Source: Candidatus Endomicrobiellum cubanum (GTDB lineage: Bacteria; Elusimicrobiota; Endomicrobiia; Endomicrobiales; Endomicrobiaceae). From it: a stretch of 64,000 nucleotides of DNA. The DNA is taken from contig JAISYS010000042.1 in NCBI GenBank assembly GCA_031269735.1, positions 1 through 64,000 of the forward strand, written 5' to 3'. Positions within the stretch are counted from its first letter, which is position 1. The number at the start of each line of letters is the position of its first letter. Position numbers and translations under genes: made by a program. The notes beneath the pieces are model-generated. The model was not told where the DNA came from and searched no databases. It was given only the letters and a program-made list of their open reading frames with translations. This document shows, in pieces, positions 52,501 to 61,843 of the stretch.

Positions 52501-53886
52501 CGTGCTGGTTTTCATAGGCACGTACATAGCAGATAATGAAATTCCTTCTAGTATGTCACTGGACAACTTTGACGAAGTCACATCAAAGAAATGCTTAAAG
52601 GGCTTACCTATAGTAGACACATCATAATTAGCTAACGAATCAAAAACATTTATATTAGCTAGGCTTGTATAGACTTTAGCTAAACTATTGAAATCAGATA
52701 ACTCTTCACCTAAGTCAAGCTCCTTATTCCACATAGTTTCTAGCTCATTTGAATATAAAAAGTCTAACCCTCTTCTAACAGATAATAATCCTTGTAAATA
52801 TAACTGTAGAGACGCGTAATCTTGATTCTTTACATAAGGAGCTATTTTTGTTATATAAACTGTAGAATAATAACTTAACTCGTTTACAGTCGCTAATAAA
52901 GCAATATAGGCTTCACTGTTTATAGATGTCATAATCCTAGAAGAAGTAAAATAAGGCACTACTGGAAAGAATAAACTTGTAGCTACATTTTCATATATCA
53001 AAGAGTAAACATTTTCATTCACACCATACTCACTTGGATTAAATTGAGTTAAAGCAGCTAGATACTTAACTCTCGATTCAAATGTTAGCATATTTTTCAT
53101 GCCATCATCTGTTACCTGTACACTCAGTAACGAATTAAAATCATCTAAAGCAGTCTCTAAAACTGAAGTAGATACTCCTAAACTTAAATCATCCGTATTT
53201 GTCATTTCAGCTATATTTATCTCTGTCGTTGCTTGTGAGTTTGGTAACTTTAAAAAAGAGTAAATTTTATATCTTTCCCAATCTGTAAGACTGTATGCAA
53301 CTGAAAAATCAAAACCACTTAGCCCAGCCCACGCTTTTTGTGCAGACACAGCAGCTTTATCTAAATCTGACGTAGGGTTAGCATTGATTAGGCTAGCTTC
53401 CCAATCTGATTTAACCTTAATGAGCTCGGAAGTTATTCTTTCACTTAAAAATATATCCAAATTTTCTTTTAATACTATACCTACATCTTCGTCCACCCAG
53501 TAATTTATTAAAGACTCTGCAACTGTTGAACTAATGTCATTTCCAAATGATTCCTTAAAATACGTAACTAAGCCCTCTACATTATTCGTAAATCTGGAAA
53601 ACTCCTCACGTATAGCATTACGAAAATTAATATAATCTATTTCATTATTATTTCTACGCACACGTACATTATTCAAATCTACTACTTGATTATTTTCTAA
53701 TCCTTGTAAGAAGAGTAAGAAATCAACTCTCTCTCCTGGACTCATTGTAGCATAATCAATATAACCATCAGGTCCCTCAACTACCATATAAGTCGCGTCA
53801 GAAGAGCCGACTAACGTATATGCTGCATATAAATTGGTACTGTATATAAAAAATATAAATACCAATATAAAAAATACCTTTCTCAT
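49522..53886 (-). CDS. Giant VirB6/TrbL-like membrane protein with signal peptide
   Basis: The protein has 1454 aa. A signal peptide (MRKVFFILVFIFFIYSTNLYA) leads a very long extracytoplasmic part of about 870 residues. A cluster of spans follows (near 880-920 and 930-950), then a second exported region, then five or more C-terminal spans (from about 1290) and a basic tail ending near RQAARLNLVRER. Extended VirB6-like proteins with large exported domains have this build. It lies in the transfer cluster, with AAAAGGAG before ATG. Confidence 0.58.
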   Translation of the reverse strand: MRKVFFILVFIFFIYSTNLYAAYTLVGSSDATYMVVEGPDGYIDYATMSPGERVDFLLFLQGLENNQVVDLNNVRVRRNNNEIDYINFRNAIREEFSRFTNNVEGLVTYFKESFGNDISSTVAESLINYWVDEDVGIVLKENLDIFLSERITSELIKVKSDWEASLINANPTSDLDKAAVSAQKAWAGLSGFDFSVAYSLTDWERYKIYSFLKLPNSQATTEINIAEMTNTDDLSLGVSTSVLETALDDFNSLLSVQVTDDGMKNMLTFESRVKYLAALTQFNPSEYGVNENVYSLIYENVATSLFFPVVPYFTSSRIMTSINSEAYIALLATVNELSYYSTVYITKIAPYVKNQDYASLQLYLQGLLSVRRGLDFLYSNELETMWNKELDLGEELSDFNSLAKVYTSLANINVFDSLANYDVSTIGKPFKHFFDVTSSKLSSDILEGISLSAMYVPMKTSTYDPMTINLSSNEDFINGFHYNFGFHRKALYIDTNVEAAVDYFNTGRTGALRVATLKDLMNADKDIVLYLDDNFYNLFELADMRDVAISRLDNIDAASDTGSWLDQLWTKVKDTFTTSIYELFKSAEKQVYSQFISSNVAEYNESGEQGLFPFNGILLSTNDIKKYLSLEDDEAKQYSVLQSAAVVSGIYRDKVLFSKVQFYVRNPKPIFMSSPVLPTIETAEKIYKNTIFNYALLKNLEANMPIGYNLNLDMTSPLYMDIYGNILTESGVVVIPAASNATLHTANYKPYNTGFLSFYGDSYKIPADFNNVDSVLSDMMAIEGDYWEIKQITAFSGDLDVAELSTQNLSTLSALKSIYSYDLTRGGIDFSRYINNILEVLRGAPIENINKIEEGLNVGMRLTQQGLLMAYKLEQLIESLKSGTFNTNIKIPNFAFMDGIEYIVLFVYKLIMLFIIIIWMITIYLDAAGNSLSFRTIFKCLGVLLLVVSVILLVPTVFDLTYYEANKYLLQEEASYLQMLNLEKRESGNEIGVVEVTEPEIATKMYLKLDSLDMHWIDLFGDILSSSTFKSLEDIYAAYNENHFAVGQEGIETVNDGLYVSTDTLFDSTFITFDPGTRNIYQVASTGTPASFYSPYYAFIDALLWNVNNYNRQYNIYAYTTKIQKGGRIKTVGNVSAYFNSLDFMEGELDVLGLYELYDITPSVDWAVPIYSPLTIANVGESQWCNRTIREEQIIKRIDLISNHMKQYIAKNKTLIGKVTDETFIKCMALDLALYHNKIFNTQSADCLEIYEVSNEDLIRLSMAHRDVVMRQSPTSFSRFVLETGGTPAIYIAAILYIITFLGSFIKPLAVIAVFILVMVSIFVFKLLLRKENKSYFGYVCTVLLICFMNFVNSIFNKLSMYLPSLQLSTTVCLLIQIVIQVTYLFLLVNVIIIAAKDWRNIGFSKHSSLFERLIDFRDTNVSTLVGPKQANGWDYYNTLMDRQAARLNLVRER

Positions 53887-53904
53887 GTTAACTCCTTTTA
53901 TGTA

Positions 53905-53930
53905 GGAAAGGACTAATATTAGTCCTTTCC
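53905..53930 (-). terminator. Intercistronic hairpin overlapping the stop of the 481-aa gene
   Basis: A perfect 10-bp stem (GGAAAGGACT / AGTCCTTTCC) with a 6-base loop contains the TAA of the upstream gene. It is followed by TACATAAAAGGAG, not a U tract, so it is more likely an RNA-stability or translation-control element than a strong terminator. Confidence 0.6.
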
Positions 53931-55355
53931 TGCCTCTGTACTATCCGATGTCGAATCTTCTTTTATGCTAGTTGATATCCCTTCCTTATACGTAAATTTC
54001 AACTTACCATCTTTAGACTCAAAAGTTAACTCGTTCACAGTCTCTCCAAACAGGATAGTTTCAACTGTATGCAGTTGTCCACCTGAACTATAAATTAAAC
54101 CCCTCACAGGACACTTACCCGTAAATTTCGTTGCAACGTCACCTGGAAACGTCAAATCGCCATCGCTGAATGTACCTTTTACTACAACATCATCTTGTGC
54201 ATATATAGTCACAGAATTACTAGTTACAAATCCAGAACCATTGTCGTTATCTACTCCTCCTGTAGCTTCTATCTCAGAAAATTTAATAGTTGTAGTACGT
54301 GCACTAGATAAAGTAGAAGATGTCGAGGGTACTACAGCACTCGTTGGAATAGAAGCAACAAGAGTTTTGGGTTGAATAGTCTCTTCTGACGATACAACTT
54401 TCGTAAACGTAACGACAACACGTAACCACCAATCTTGACCAGGATTTATAGTAGTCTTTAAAGAGAAATCCTCCAGGGCTTTTGCAAAAGCAACCTGAAA
54501 TATATTACCATTGGTAGAAGTACGCCTATGTTGATATGTTAAATCTGGCTTACCTAACGCTAGAGAAGCTACAATAGTCGGTTCCCATCCTGAACTATCA
54601 GCATAGGTTTCAAATTCTCCCTTAAAACACTCCATTAACCATGTTTCTATTCCTTGTGCTACAGTATCTACATGAGACTGTCCTGCATCCCTGATATCTG
54701 GGTAAGTAGCTATTATTCGATTGTAAGCCTCCTCTGCAACAGAATTTATAAACTTATCATAAGGCTCAACTGCTGAGGCTGTCATAAAAGTCGGCCGACC
54801 TATAGAACCTGTTATTCTATCAAACATAGCTACTGGGTCTGCTGCCAACAAAGTACGCGTGAATATTGTAGACCCCGCATCTACAACTTTCATAGCTACA
54901 TCTCTATAGTAGCCATTATAAATAAATGCTCCTATAATTACTGCAAGAATCATCTGTGGAATGGCTGTAATCCAATACTGCTTAGCAGGCTTAGCGTAAT
55001 CATCAAAATCAGTTAATGTCTTAATATTTGGCAAAAGACGCATAACGGTTTTTGAAATAGTGCCCATGTGAATACCCTGTACATTCTGAAAATCAGCTTT
55101 TATAGCTCCTATGAAGCCCTGCTGTTCCGATTCTTTATGTGCCGCGTCTACTTTATCCCAAAACTTTGGAAAGGCACAATAAGCTCCTGCTAGCACATTT
55201 TTTAGCATAGCTGTCATTATAATGAAAAATGCAGTTCCAGATAGCACTATAACAAAAAACCAGTCAACTACCTCAACTACGTTACCTAATTGGTCTATAG
55301 CACCCTGAAATCTTGGATTGTATAAAATATCATCATGAACAGGATTATTCTCCAT
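53919..55355 (-). CDS. Membrane protein of the transfer block
   Basis: The protein is about 478 aa. Two hydrophobic segments are visible, near residues 35-57 and 125-150, and the large C-terminal part is Ser/Thr-rich and beta-like, with an acidic end. ATG at 55355 lies five bases after GTAGGTGA. Not recognised; the hairpin at its end suggests it may be made in larger amounts than its neighbours. Confidence 0.5.
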   Translation of the reverse strand: MENNPVHDDILYNPRFQGAIDQLGNVVEVVDWFFVIVLSGTAFFIIMTAMLKNVLAGAYCAFPKFWDKVDAAHKESEQQGFIGAIKADFQNVQGIHMGTISKTVMRLLPNIKTLTDFDDYAKPAKQYWITAIPQMILAVIIGAFIYNGYYRDVAMKVVDAGSTIFTRTLLAADPVAMFDRITGSIGRPTFMTASAVEPYDKFINSVAEEAYNRIIATYPDIRDAGQSHVDTVAQGIETWLMECFKGEFETYADSSGWEPTIVASLALGKPDLTYQHRRTSTNGNIFQVAFAKALEDFSLKTTINPGQDWWLRVVVTFTKVVSSEETIQPKTLVASIPTSAVVPSTSSTLSSARTTTIKFSEIEATGGVDNDNGSGFVTSNSVTIYAQDDVVVKGTFSDGDLTFPGDVATKFTGKCPVRGLIYSSGGQLHTVETILFGETVNELTFESKDGKLKFTYKEGISTSIKEDSTSDSTEAGKD

Positions 55356-55408
55356 ATAATTCACCTACTTCAATATAACAGCTGATACTTCCATATTGAA
55401 TTATAATA

Positions 55409-55819
55409 CTATATGGCTAATAATACTCCTTGTACTGCTGTAAACAATAATACAACCAACATAAGCACGCAAAACACTATAACGCCTAATAAATTGCCGC
55501 CTCCAGAATAACCAGAACTCTGCTTTGTTACGTGCATCATATAAAGATAATTACCCCACAAGCCTAACGCTAATGGTAACATAATCATACCACTAATATA
55601 ATTAATTGGCATCAACCAACCTATGATACATGAAATAACAAAATATATAGAAGCCTGCATATACATCTTTCTATAAATAAGCCATGCTGTTCCAAAAAAG
55701 AAAGCAGCCCAATTCCAAGTAGCTTTATTCTTTTGTCTCATATACTCAAATTTTTCCAAGTAATAACGCGAATTTTTACCTACCAGTGCTTCTATATCAA
55801 CAGTTTGCTGACTAAACAT
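55409..55819 (-). CDS. DUF2628-like membrane protein
   Basis: The protein is about 136 aa. KNKATWNWAAFFFGTAWLIYRKMY is the typical opening of DUF2628 proteins, followed by three hydrophobic segments with a GYSGGGN loop. Function unknown. ATG at 55819 is chosen; a GTG three codons upstream abuts the ribosome site. Confidence 0.7.
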   Translation of the reverse strand: MFSQQTVDIEALVGKNSRYYLEKFEYMRQKNKATWNWAAFFFGTAWLIYRKMYMQASIYFVISCIIGWLMPINYISGMIMLPLALGLWGNYLYMMHVTKQSSGYSGGGNLLGVIVFCVLMLVVLLFTAVQGVLLAI

Positions 55820-55828
55820 AAAGTACAC

Positions 55829-58800
55829 TCACCTCCCTAGTATGCCTACTACTGCTCTAGTAATCCAAGCTATAATTTCTAAAATCAATCCGTTTTGAAA
55901 TAAACCAAACCCTATAAGTGCTACAACACATCCAATTGTCAGTTTACCTATATTAATAGTTTCCACTGTCTGCCTACCAAATGTTAAAAACTTATATGGG
56001 TCAAATACTTTGTTACAAAAAACTCTCCAAGCCTTTACATCAGCTATCATTACTAACCCTAACAATAGCAAGAAAAAGAAAAAGAATATTCTTGGCAATA
56101 TACTTATGACAACTACAACACATACTGTAATAATATCATCTAAATGCGTTACAAATCCATAAAATGTAAAGTTATCCCAATCAAATGCTCTTTTTACTTC
56201 ACCTTCTGTTAATTCTGGTTTATTTTCCTCCCCTATTTCGCCTGCTACTGATGTAAATACTTGTCCTGCGTAGCTAAATATTTTTATTCCATACGTTTGA
56301 AATATAAGTCTAAATATACTATCAGAATCAGCACTAGTTGACCCTATAATCACTCCCCCTGCATCAGGAGAAAAAGAAAGAACTTGCATATCGCCATTAG
56401 TTACTTTATATACACTCATAGTGCCATAGTAAATGCTACTTCGTAAAAGAGCTGTAAATGACTCCCACGTATGCAATTCACTCTCTCGTAATAAATAGGA
56501 TACCGCAATTGGAGCAGTCCTTATTTCCATAGAAGGCATAAGTGAACGTTCTATAGTAGCTGTATTGCTATTCAATGCAGCGTTGTACACTTGAGTTACA
56601 GACTCGCTAACTCCAGGTCTTCTTTTAACGTAATCTTTTGGAAATAATCCATACTCAAGAGTAACAAAATCTCTATTAGCGTTTTTATAACTAAAGATAT
56701 TTAGATTCATATCAATAAATTTACCATCTGGTCTAATATAAAACGGAAGAAATGTATCAGCATAGTAAGCTGATTGAGAAAACTCAGATATTCGTTTTGG
56801 TTTATACACATAACCATCACCTGTATAAGTTATATCTGTAGGATTCGTAGTCGTAGCGTTTGAATCTGGCAGTAGAAAGGAAGAATAAACTAACCAATCG
56901 CTTGGCACATCATAAAACAACTGATTCTTAAACATAGTACGAGCTTCACTGTCCGTAACTGTTACATTCGGATTTTTTAACTTAAATGTAAATATGCTAT
57001 CGACACTTGTTACACCTGTCATATTACGATATATCAAATAATTAGCTAATTTATATGAAGAGCTTAACACTATGTTATTATTCGCATCTACAGTTATTCT
57101 TTCATCTGTATTATTAAAAGGCAGAGACACAGGTTTAGTATTCTCCAAACCCCAAGTATGGCGCAAATTAGAAATAGACACAACACCATTCTCGTCCGTA
57201 AATAATAGATACTGTGAAGTCCAACCAATTACTGCTCTATAGTCAATAAAAATTTCTCCATTAGCTTCGTAAACAAGTTTGGTGTTTTCTGGTACGTCGT
57301 AAACGGTATTACCATTTATTATCCGATTATGCTCTTCATCTATATAAATATTTTGAGTATCTGAGTACAATAACCAAGTATAATCATTAATTCTTTCTAA
57401 TCCAGTAATCCATTGCTTGTTTAACAGATAATCATAAGAAACTAATACTTCATCGCCATCTCTTCCAAGAGCTGGAAATGTTTTTATTGGAACAGAACCT
57501 TCTATTTGCGCTAATCCTACATCGAAAAATGTATTTAATGCTTTATCTAAATCAACCCCATTATAAGGGATATTTAATATATTTGTCTCCGTACCATCAG
57601 CTTCCTGTATTCTATCTCCCACAATACTTTCATCTATGGTAACTGACCCACGTTGTTTAATAGTAGCAATAACTTTGTATATCATAGGTATTAAATCATC
57701 TAAAGGGCTAAGATATATTCTTTCATTCACACTAGTTAAACTTGTCCTTTTTCTGTCTATATCTACATATGCTATATCATTACTGCTCAAAAAAGGCGTT
57801 CTAGTAAATTTATTATTTTCTTCTCCAATATGATAATATCCACCGCCTTGTTGAATTAAAAAATTAGAAGGAGAATCAAGAGGATTAACCGTGTTTATTG
57901 TGATTAAACCGTCTTGTGTTAAAATGCTACTAGGTAAATTAACCGGTATAACAAAATGATAATAACCGTCCTCTTCACCCAAATAATAGGCACCTTCTAA
58001 CTTATCAGTAGATAAATCATTGGGACTAGTAGATACAATTAAATTATTTACAGGCGTCCCTGCCCTATCTACAAATCTTGTTTTATCTGCTACAATCTTT
58101 ATAAAATAATCATAATGTGTAGCGACAGAGTAATTTGGCGTAATGCTTACGATTTTGACGATATCTTCTCTTTCCTGTACACTAGTAGGATAATATCCTA
58201 AATCTAATATAGATTTATCATAAGTAAATGTAATATTCTTAAAGGTATCTCTTGAATCTATATCCTTAACCCTCATTAAAATTAATAATGCAGTGTTTAA
58301 GTCACAAGGTTTTGTAAAACTATAGTTAACATCTACTATTCCTCGCGCTAATAAATACCTAACAGCATCTAATTCTATACTTGGTAGGGAATAAGGTAAA
58401 ACTCTACCATAAACTTCCAATAAATAAGCTTCTTCCATATCAGTTAAAACTGGCTCTCCATACCTATCCATAAATTTTTGAACTAATAAACAAAACTGCG
58501 CTAATGTTAAATTAACATCTGACTCATTTTCAGATATAATATAATCGTCTTTAGCTCTCTGCCAATATCTCTCCGCATTTACACGACTAAGAAAAACTTT
58601 GGTTAGTCCTTGACTTACATCAACAGTATTTATATTTATAGAAAGCATTGATGCGAATGGGGATGAAGGTAGAGTATAATCTCCGGCATAAGATTGACTA
58701 TACATATCAATATATTGTACACCAATAGCTCTATAAATGTTCATTATCGCCCATTTTTTACTTATATTGCTACTTGGTTGTTTTACAACTGAATAAGATG

Positions 58801-59263
58801 AAGGGAAAACAAATTTATCACTTATTAATAAAGAATCAAACCCTAAAATCTCTAAAGCTCGCTCTGCTACACCTTCTTGATTTATAACATCTTTACGCAA
58901 ATTATTTTGTGTTAATATCCACGAGCCATCATACACAGCACCAAATTTATTTTTAACATATACAAACGGTTTTAAGTCTGGAATTTCCTCTACAGTAGGA
59001 TTATAATAAATGTTAAATAAATTATTATTCTCATCCTCAGGGTCTAACATTGCATTATTAACAGACTCTAACATTGTTACTTTAACATTATCAAATCCAA
59101 CAGCCTCTCTTTGACCAAAATCTGTTACTAGTATCTGCTGACTATTACACCCAGTAGCAACAGTTGATTCTCCTTCAAATGTAATTATGGTTTCAGCAAA
59201 TAAAAATGATGGAATACACAACATAATGATTACACACATAATGACATAGATATATTTCATCAT
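55829..59263 (-). CDS. Giant surface protein with SLH-like region and C-terminal membrane spans
   Basis: The protein has 1144 aa. A signal peptide (VIMCVIIMLCIPSFLFA) is followed by a region near 190-330 with SLH-like sequence (LTLAQFCLLVQKFM, LPSIELDAVRYLLARGIVD, TALLILMRVKD). A long beta-rich central part follows, and at least three spans lie near 1030-1144 with a FFFFFFLLLL stretch. SLH domains bind wall polymers, and here the C-terminus is also membrane-bound, so it could bridge membrane and wall. The start overlaps the upstream stop. Confidence 0.6.
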   Translation of the reverse strand: MMKYIYVIMCVIIMLCIPSFLFAETIITFEGESTVATGCNSQQILVTDFGQREAVGFDNVKVTMLESVNNAMLDPEDENNNLFNIYYNPTVEEIPDLKPFVYVKNKFGAVYDGSWILTQNNLRKDVINQEGVAERALEILGFDSLLISDKFVFPSSYSVVKQPSSNISKKWAIMNIYRAIGVQYIDMYSQSYAGDYTLPSSPFASMLSININTVDVSQGLTKVFLSRVNAERYWQRAKDDYIISENESDVNLTLAQFCLLVQKFMDRYGEPVLTDMEEAYLLEVYGRVLPYSLPSIELDAVRYLLARGIVDVNYSFTKPCDLNTALLILMRVKDIDSRDTFKNITFTYDKSILDLGYYPTSVQEREDIVKIVSITPNYSVATHYDYFIKIVADKTRFVDRAGTPVNNLIVSTSPNDLSTDKLEGAYYLGEEDGYYHFVIPVNLPSSILTQDGLITINTVNPLDSPSNFLIQQGGGYYHIGEENNKFTRTPFLSSNDIAYVDIDRKRTSLTSVNERIYLSPLDDLIPMIYKVIATIKQRGSVTIDESIVGDRIQEADGTETNILNIPYNGVDLDKALNTFFDVGLAQIEGSVPIKTFPALGRDGDEVLVSYDYLLNKQWITGLERINDYTWLLYSDTQNIYIDEEHNRIINGNTVYDVPENTKLVYEANGEIFIDYRAVIGWTSQYLLFTDENGVVSISNLRHTWGLENTKPVSLPFNNTDERITVDANNNIVLSSSYKLANYLIYRNMTGVTSVDSIFTFKLKNPNVTVTDSEARTMFKNQLFYDVPSDWLVYSSFLLPDSNATTTNPTDITYTGDGYVYKPKRISEFSQSAYYADTFLPFYIRPDGKFIDMNLNIFSYKNANRDFVTLEYGLFPKDYVKRRPGVSESVTQVYNAALNSNTATIERSLMPSMEIRTAPIAVSYLLRESELHTWESFTALLRSSIYYGTMSVYKVTNGDMQVLSFSPDAGGVIIGSTSADSDSIFRLIFQTYGIKIFSYAGQVFTSVAGEIGEENKPELTEGEVKRAFDWDNFTFYGFVTHLDDIITVCVVVVISILPRIFFFFFLLLLGLVMIADVKAWRVFCNKVFDPYKFLTFGRQTVETINIGKLTIGCVVALIGFGLFQNGLILEIIAWITRAVVGILGR

Positions 59264-59649
59264 TTTTCCTTTACATTTAATGTTATCTCCATAAAATAAG
59301 GGATATCATATCCTATCTCCTGTTTATTTACAGATACTTCATAAAACTTTAGTATAGAAGCAGTTTGAAGTACCTCATCTAAAACTGGCTCGAATATACT
59401 AGCTACAGATACAGTTACAGATTTATGCTTACCTTCTCTCACAGCTTCTGTGGACTTGTTTAAGAACTCTATTAGGTTAGCTTTTAACTTTAATTGATAT
59501 GTGGTAGCGGCATCTTCGGCTTCTAATTCTGTAGAATCATCATTAGTCGCTCTCTTTAATAAAGTATATAATTGGTCTTTTATTGTAAGCTTCTGTATCG
59601 GTGTATTATCATCTACATCCACAAATGTGAATAAACGCTGCTTTGCCAT
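59260..59649 (-). CDS. Hypothetical protein at the head of the transfer block
   Basis: The protein has 129 aa, soluble, alpha/beta, with no recognised motif. AAAGGA lies before ATG, and its stop overlaps the giant SLH-like gene. It is probably part of the same operon. Confidence 0.5.
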   Translation of the reverse strand: MAKQRLFTFVDVDDNTPIQKLTIKDQLYTLLKRATNDDSTELEAEDAATTYQLKLKANLIEFLNKSTEAVREGKHKSVTVSVASIFEPVLDEVLQTASILKFYEVSVNKQEIGYDIPYFMEITLNVKEK

Positions 59650-59661
59650 ATTTGAATCCTT

Positions 59662-61260
59662 TCATATAATAATTTTTTCAACTTCCGCATCACATTTAAG
59701 TTTGTTATAAGCAATGCCAATACAAAATATCTCTCCTACTAAATTACGACCACGTTTTTTCTTTAAGCTATTCAAAACTCTCTTTTTTGTTGCTTGTAAA
59801 CCACTACCGCTTTTTAATCCAATTAATACACTGAATCTATATTCATCTTTCGGTACGAGTAAAAAACAATCCTCATAACTGTCATACGTAATAGTAAATA
59901 AATGATTCAACATTAAACACAATAATAAATGTATAGTCTTTATAGCATTTTCATGTACATAGTAATAATCCATACATTTACGTACTGCATAAACGCTCCA
60001 TTTAACAAACTTAGTCATATCTCCTATTTCTATAAACTTTATGGCATTAAATGTCTCTTTTCCATTCAATTTTATATACTCCGCAAATATCAAAACAAGC
60101 TTATATCTAGCTGCTATATTAGAAATATACAAACTATAATAATCATGTTCTAATTTTACAGCGGAAACATACCCATAATTTATTAACAATCCCCATAAAG
60201 AAGCAGAATCCATATCTTTAGTGTATAAAGGTTCTACATTTATATAAGTTGTTATTTCGTTTCCCTCTATAAATTTATAAAACTCAGATATAAAATTGTA
60301 TTTAGCATCATTTAACGCTGCTACAAATAAGGATATAATATCTTCATTTAACTCATATTTTTCTATACCAGATGTAATATACTTTGCAACATCTTTAGGA
60401 TTATACAGATACCTATCTTGCACTTCTAAGTCACAATAAGCCCCTTTTACTGTTTCTATATCAAATCCATAATATCTACTAAGGTTGTTTAACTCTCTTA
60501 AACTATATCCAAAGTATTCTCTGTAACTACTAATTAATACTGTATAAAACCCTATGCCTTCAATATTTAAGAAGACACTACTTTTTCCAACACACTGCAC
60601 ACCAGTGAATATAGCTCTATACAAATATAAGTTATCCTTTAATACAAAACTAAAGAATAACATAAAGAATGCATTTAGTTCATGCATATACCTACCCGAA
60701 TAACATTCGAGCAACGGAATATCATAATTATCTATTAACAATATAATTTCTTTGTCAAATAAATCTCTTACACATTTCATCAAAACTGTTAAAGAATTAC
60801 TCAACTCATCTGGTGTAGCTAAAGCAGATTCCAATCTCGTATAAAGCTTAATCATCTCTATGCAAGAAGGTTTATGCATATCAACTACATTGGCAGAAAT
60901 ATAATCTATATATTTTTTATAAGCTACTAATAAACTTATACGAAATTTGTCTAAAAGTTCTTCTTTTGTTGCTGAATCTTTACATGGCTTAAAATCCACT
61001 TTTATAACTGGCATAGTGTTAATAAGCTCAAAAGTATCTGCATAAGAAATATCAAAATTACTAAATGCTTGTTTTGTATCTGCAGTTATATCGAAAAAGG
61101 ACTCCAGCATGCTTAAATTTACTGACTTACCAAATCCTGGTGGCCTTGTTATTACTGTAACTCTATCTTCTGTTAATAAAATATCATCTACTAACAATGT
61201 TTTATCTACATAATACTGCGTATTCGCTAAAAACTCAACAAAAGAATTAGAGTTGCCCAT
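59662..61260 (-). CDS. Degenerate AAA-ATPase/PD-(D/E)XK protein (no Fic domain)
   Basis: The protein is about 532 aa and homologous to the N-terminal two domains of the fusions near 24-29 kb. Walker A is TRPPGFGKSV (intact), Walker B is LLIDNYDIP with Asn for Glu, and the nuclease strand reads VLIGLK instead of IIIEFK with the upstream GRSD lost. The C-terminal GIAYNKLKCD is kept. ATP binding may remain, but nuclease activity is unlikely. ATG at 61260 follows GAGGGG. Confidence 0.75.
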   Translation of the reverse strand: MGNSNSFVEFLANTQYYVDKTLLVDDILLTEDRVTVITRPPGFGKSVNLSMLESFFDITADTKQAFSNFDISYADTFELINTMPVIKVDFKPCKDSATKEELLDKFRISLLVAYKKYIDYISANVVDMHKPSCIEMIKLYTRLESALATPDELSNSLTVLMKCVRDLFDKEIILLIDNYDIPLLECYSGRYMHELNAFFMLFFSFVLKDNLYLYRAIFTGVQCVGKSSVFLNIEGIGFYTVLISSYREYFGYSLRELNNLSRYYGFDIETVKGAYCDLEVQDRYLYNPKDVAKYITSGIEKYELNEDIISLFVAALNDAKYNFISEFYKFIEGNEITTYINVEPLYTKDMDSASLWGLLINYGYVSAVKLEHDYYSLYISNIAARYKLVLIFAEYIKLNGKETFNAIKFIEIGDMTKFVKWSVYAVRKCMDYYYVHENAIKTIHLLLCLMLNHLFTITYDSYEDCFLLVPKDEYRFSVLIGLKSGSGLQATKKRVLNSLKKKRGRNLVGEIFCIGIAYNKLKCDAEVEKIII

Positions 61261-61288
61261 GGCCACCCCTCACAAACATATTACCTTT

Positions 61289-61561
61289 CTAAAAGAAATC
61301 ACTATGTGTCCCTGTCCGCATCAATGTAAGAACAAGAATATTGTCTTTTATTTTATACATCAAAAGCTAATCTGATGTAATATGACATTCTCTACATCCT
61401 TGCCATTCACCCTGTAAGGCATGGTCTTTATTTCTTTGCGGTAATTTCTTTCCAGCAACTAGCAAAGCCACAACAGTATTTAACAGTTTAATATCATACC
61501 CACGTTTTATAAGAGCTTTTAAGTCTTTGTCAAAACGTTTAGTTGTGCTAAGCTTATACAT
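61289..61561 (-). pseudogene. YafQ-family toxin interrupted by an in-frame TAG
   Basis: Reading through TAG at 61367-61369 gives a full 90-codon YafQ-type protein: LSTTKRFDKDLKALIKRGYD, HALQGEW, ECHITSD, stop, LLMYKIKDN, LVLTLMRTGTHSDFF. The stop replaces the Trp of the conserved P-D-W (one base, TGG to TAG). The truncated 64-aa product lacks that Trp plus the C-terminal catalytic His and Phe region. TAG ends other genes in the window, so recoding is unlikely. The intact antitoxin overlaps its start by 8 bases. Confidence 0.82.
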
Positions 61562-61832
61562 CGCCCTTTAACACCTCATCCATTATCTCTGCAAAACTAG
61601 AATATCTTTTTGCATTTGGGTCATTACTAATACGCTCAGCCTCTTTAATAGCTGCAACAGTAACAGGGTTTGGTACATTCGAAGAAATAGTAAAAGGCAT
61701 TCTGTGTAACCTCACGCATTGACGTAAAAACACATCGATAGCAACTGACATATTCATTCCTAGTTCATCAAAAAGCTTAACCGCCTTATCTTTAAGCTCC
61801 TTATCTACAGTAACAGATATGCGAGATTTCAT
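61554..61832 (-). CDS. RelB/DinJ-family antitoxin
   Basis: The protein is about 92 aa. MKSRISVTVDKELKDKAVKLFDELGMNMSVAIDVFLRQCV is the ribbon-helix-helix N-terminus of DinJ antitoxins, and the C-terminus (SSFAEIMDEVL) would wrap the toxin. ATG at 61832 lies six bases after GAGGAGG. It remains intact although its toxin is broken and may still act as a repressor. Confidence 0.85.
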   Translation of the reverse strand: MKSRISVTVDKELKDKAVKLFDELGMNMSVAIDVFLRQCVRLHRMPFTISSNVPNPVTVAAIKEAERISNDPNAKRYSSFAEIMDEVLKGDV

Positions 61833-61843
61833 AAATGGCCTCC

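Noticed and set aside
61367-61369. Amber recoding (pyrrolysine or suppressed TAG) in the YafQ-like gene
   Set aside because: TAG is used as an ordinary terminator in several genes here (6822, 12899, 28931, 44198), and the conserved residue at the site is Trp, one base away.
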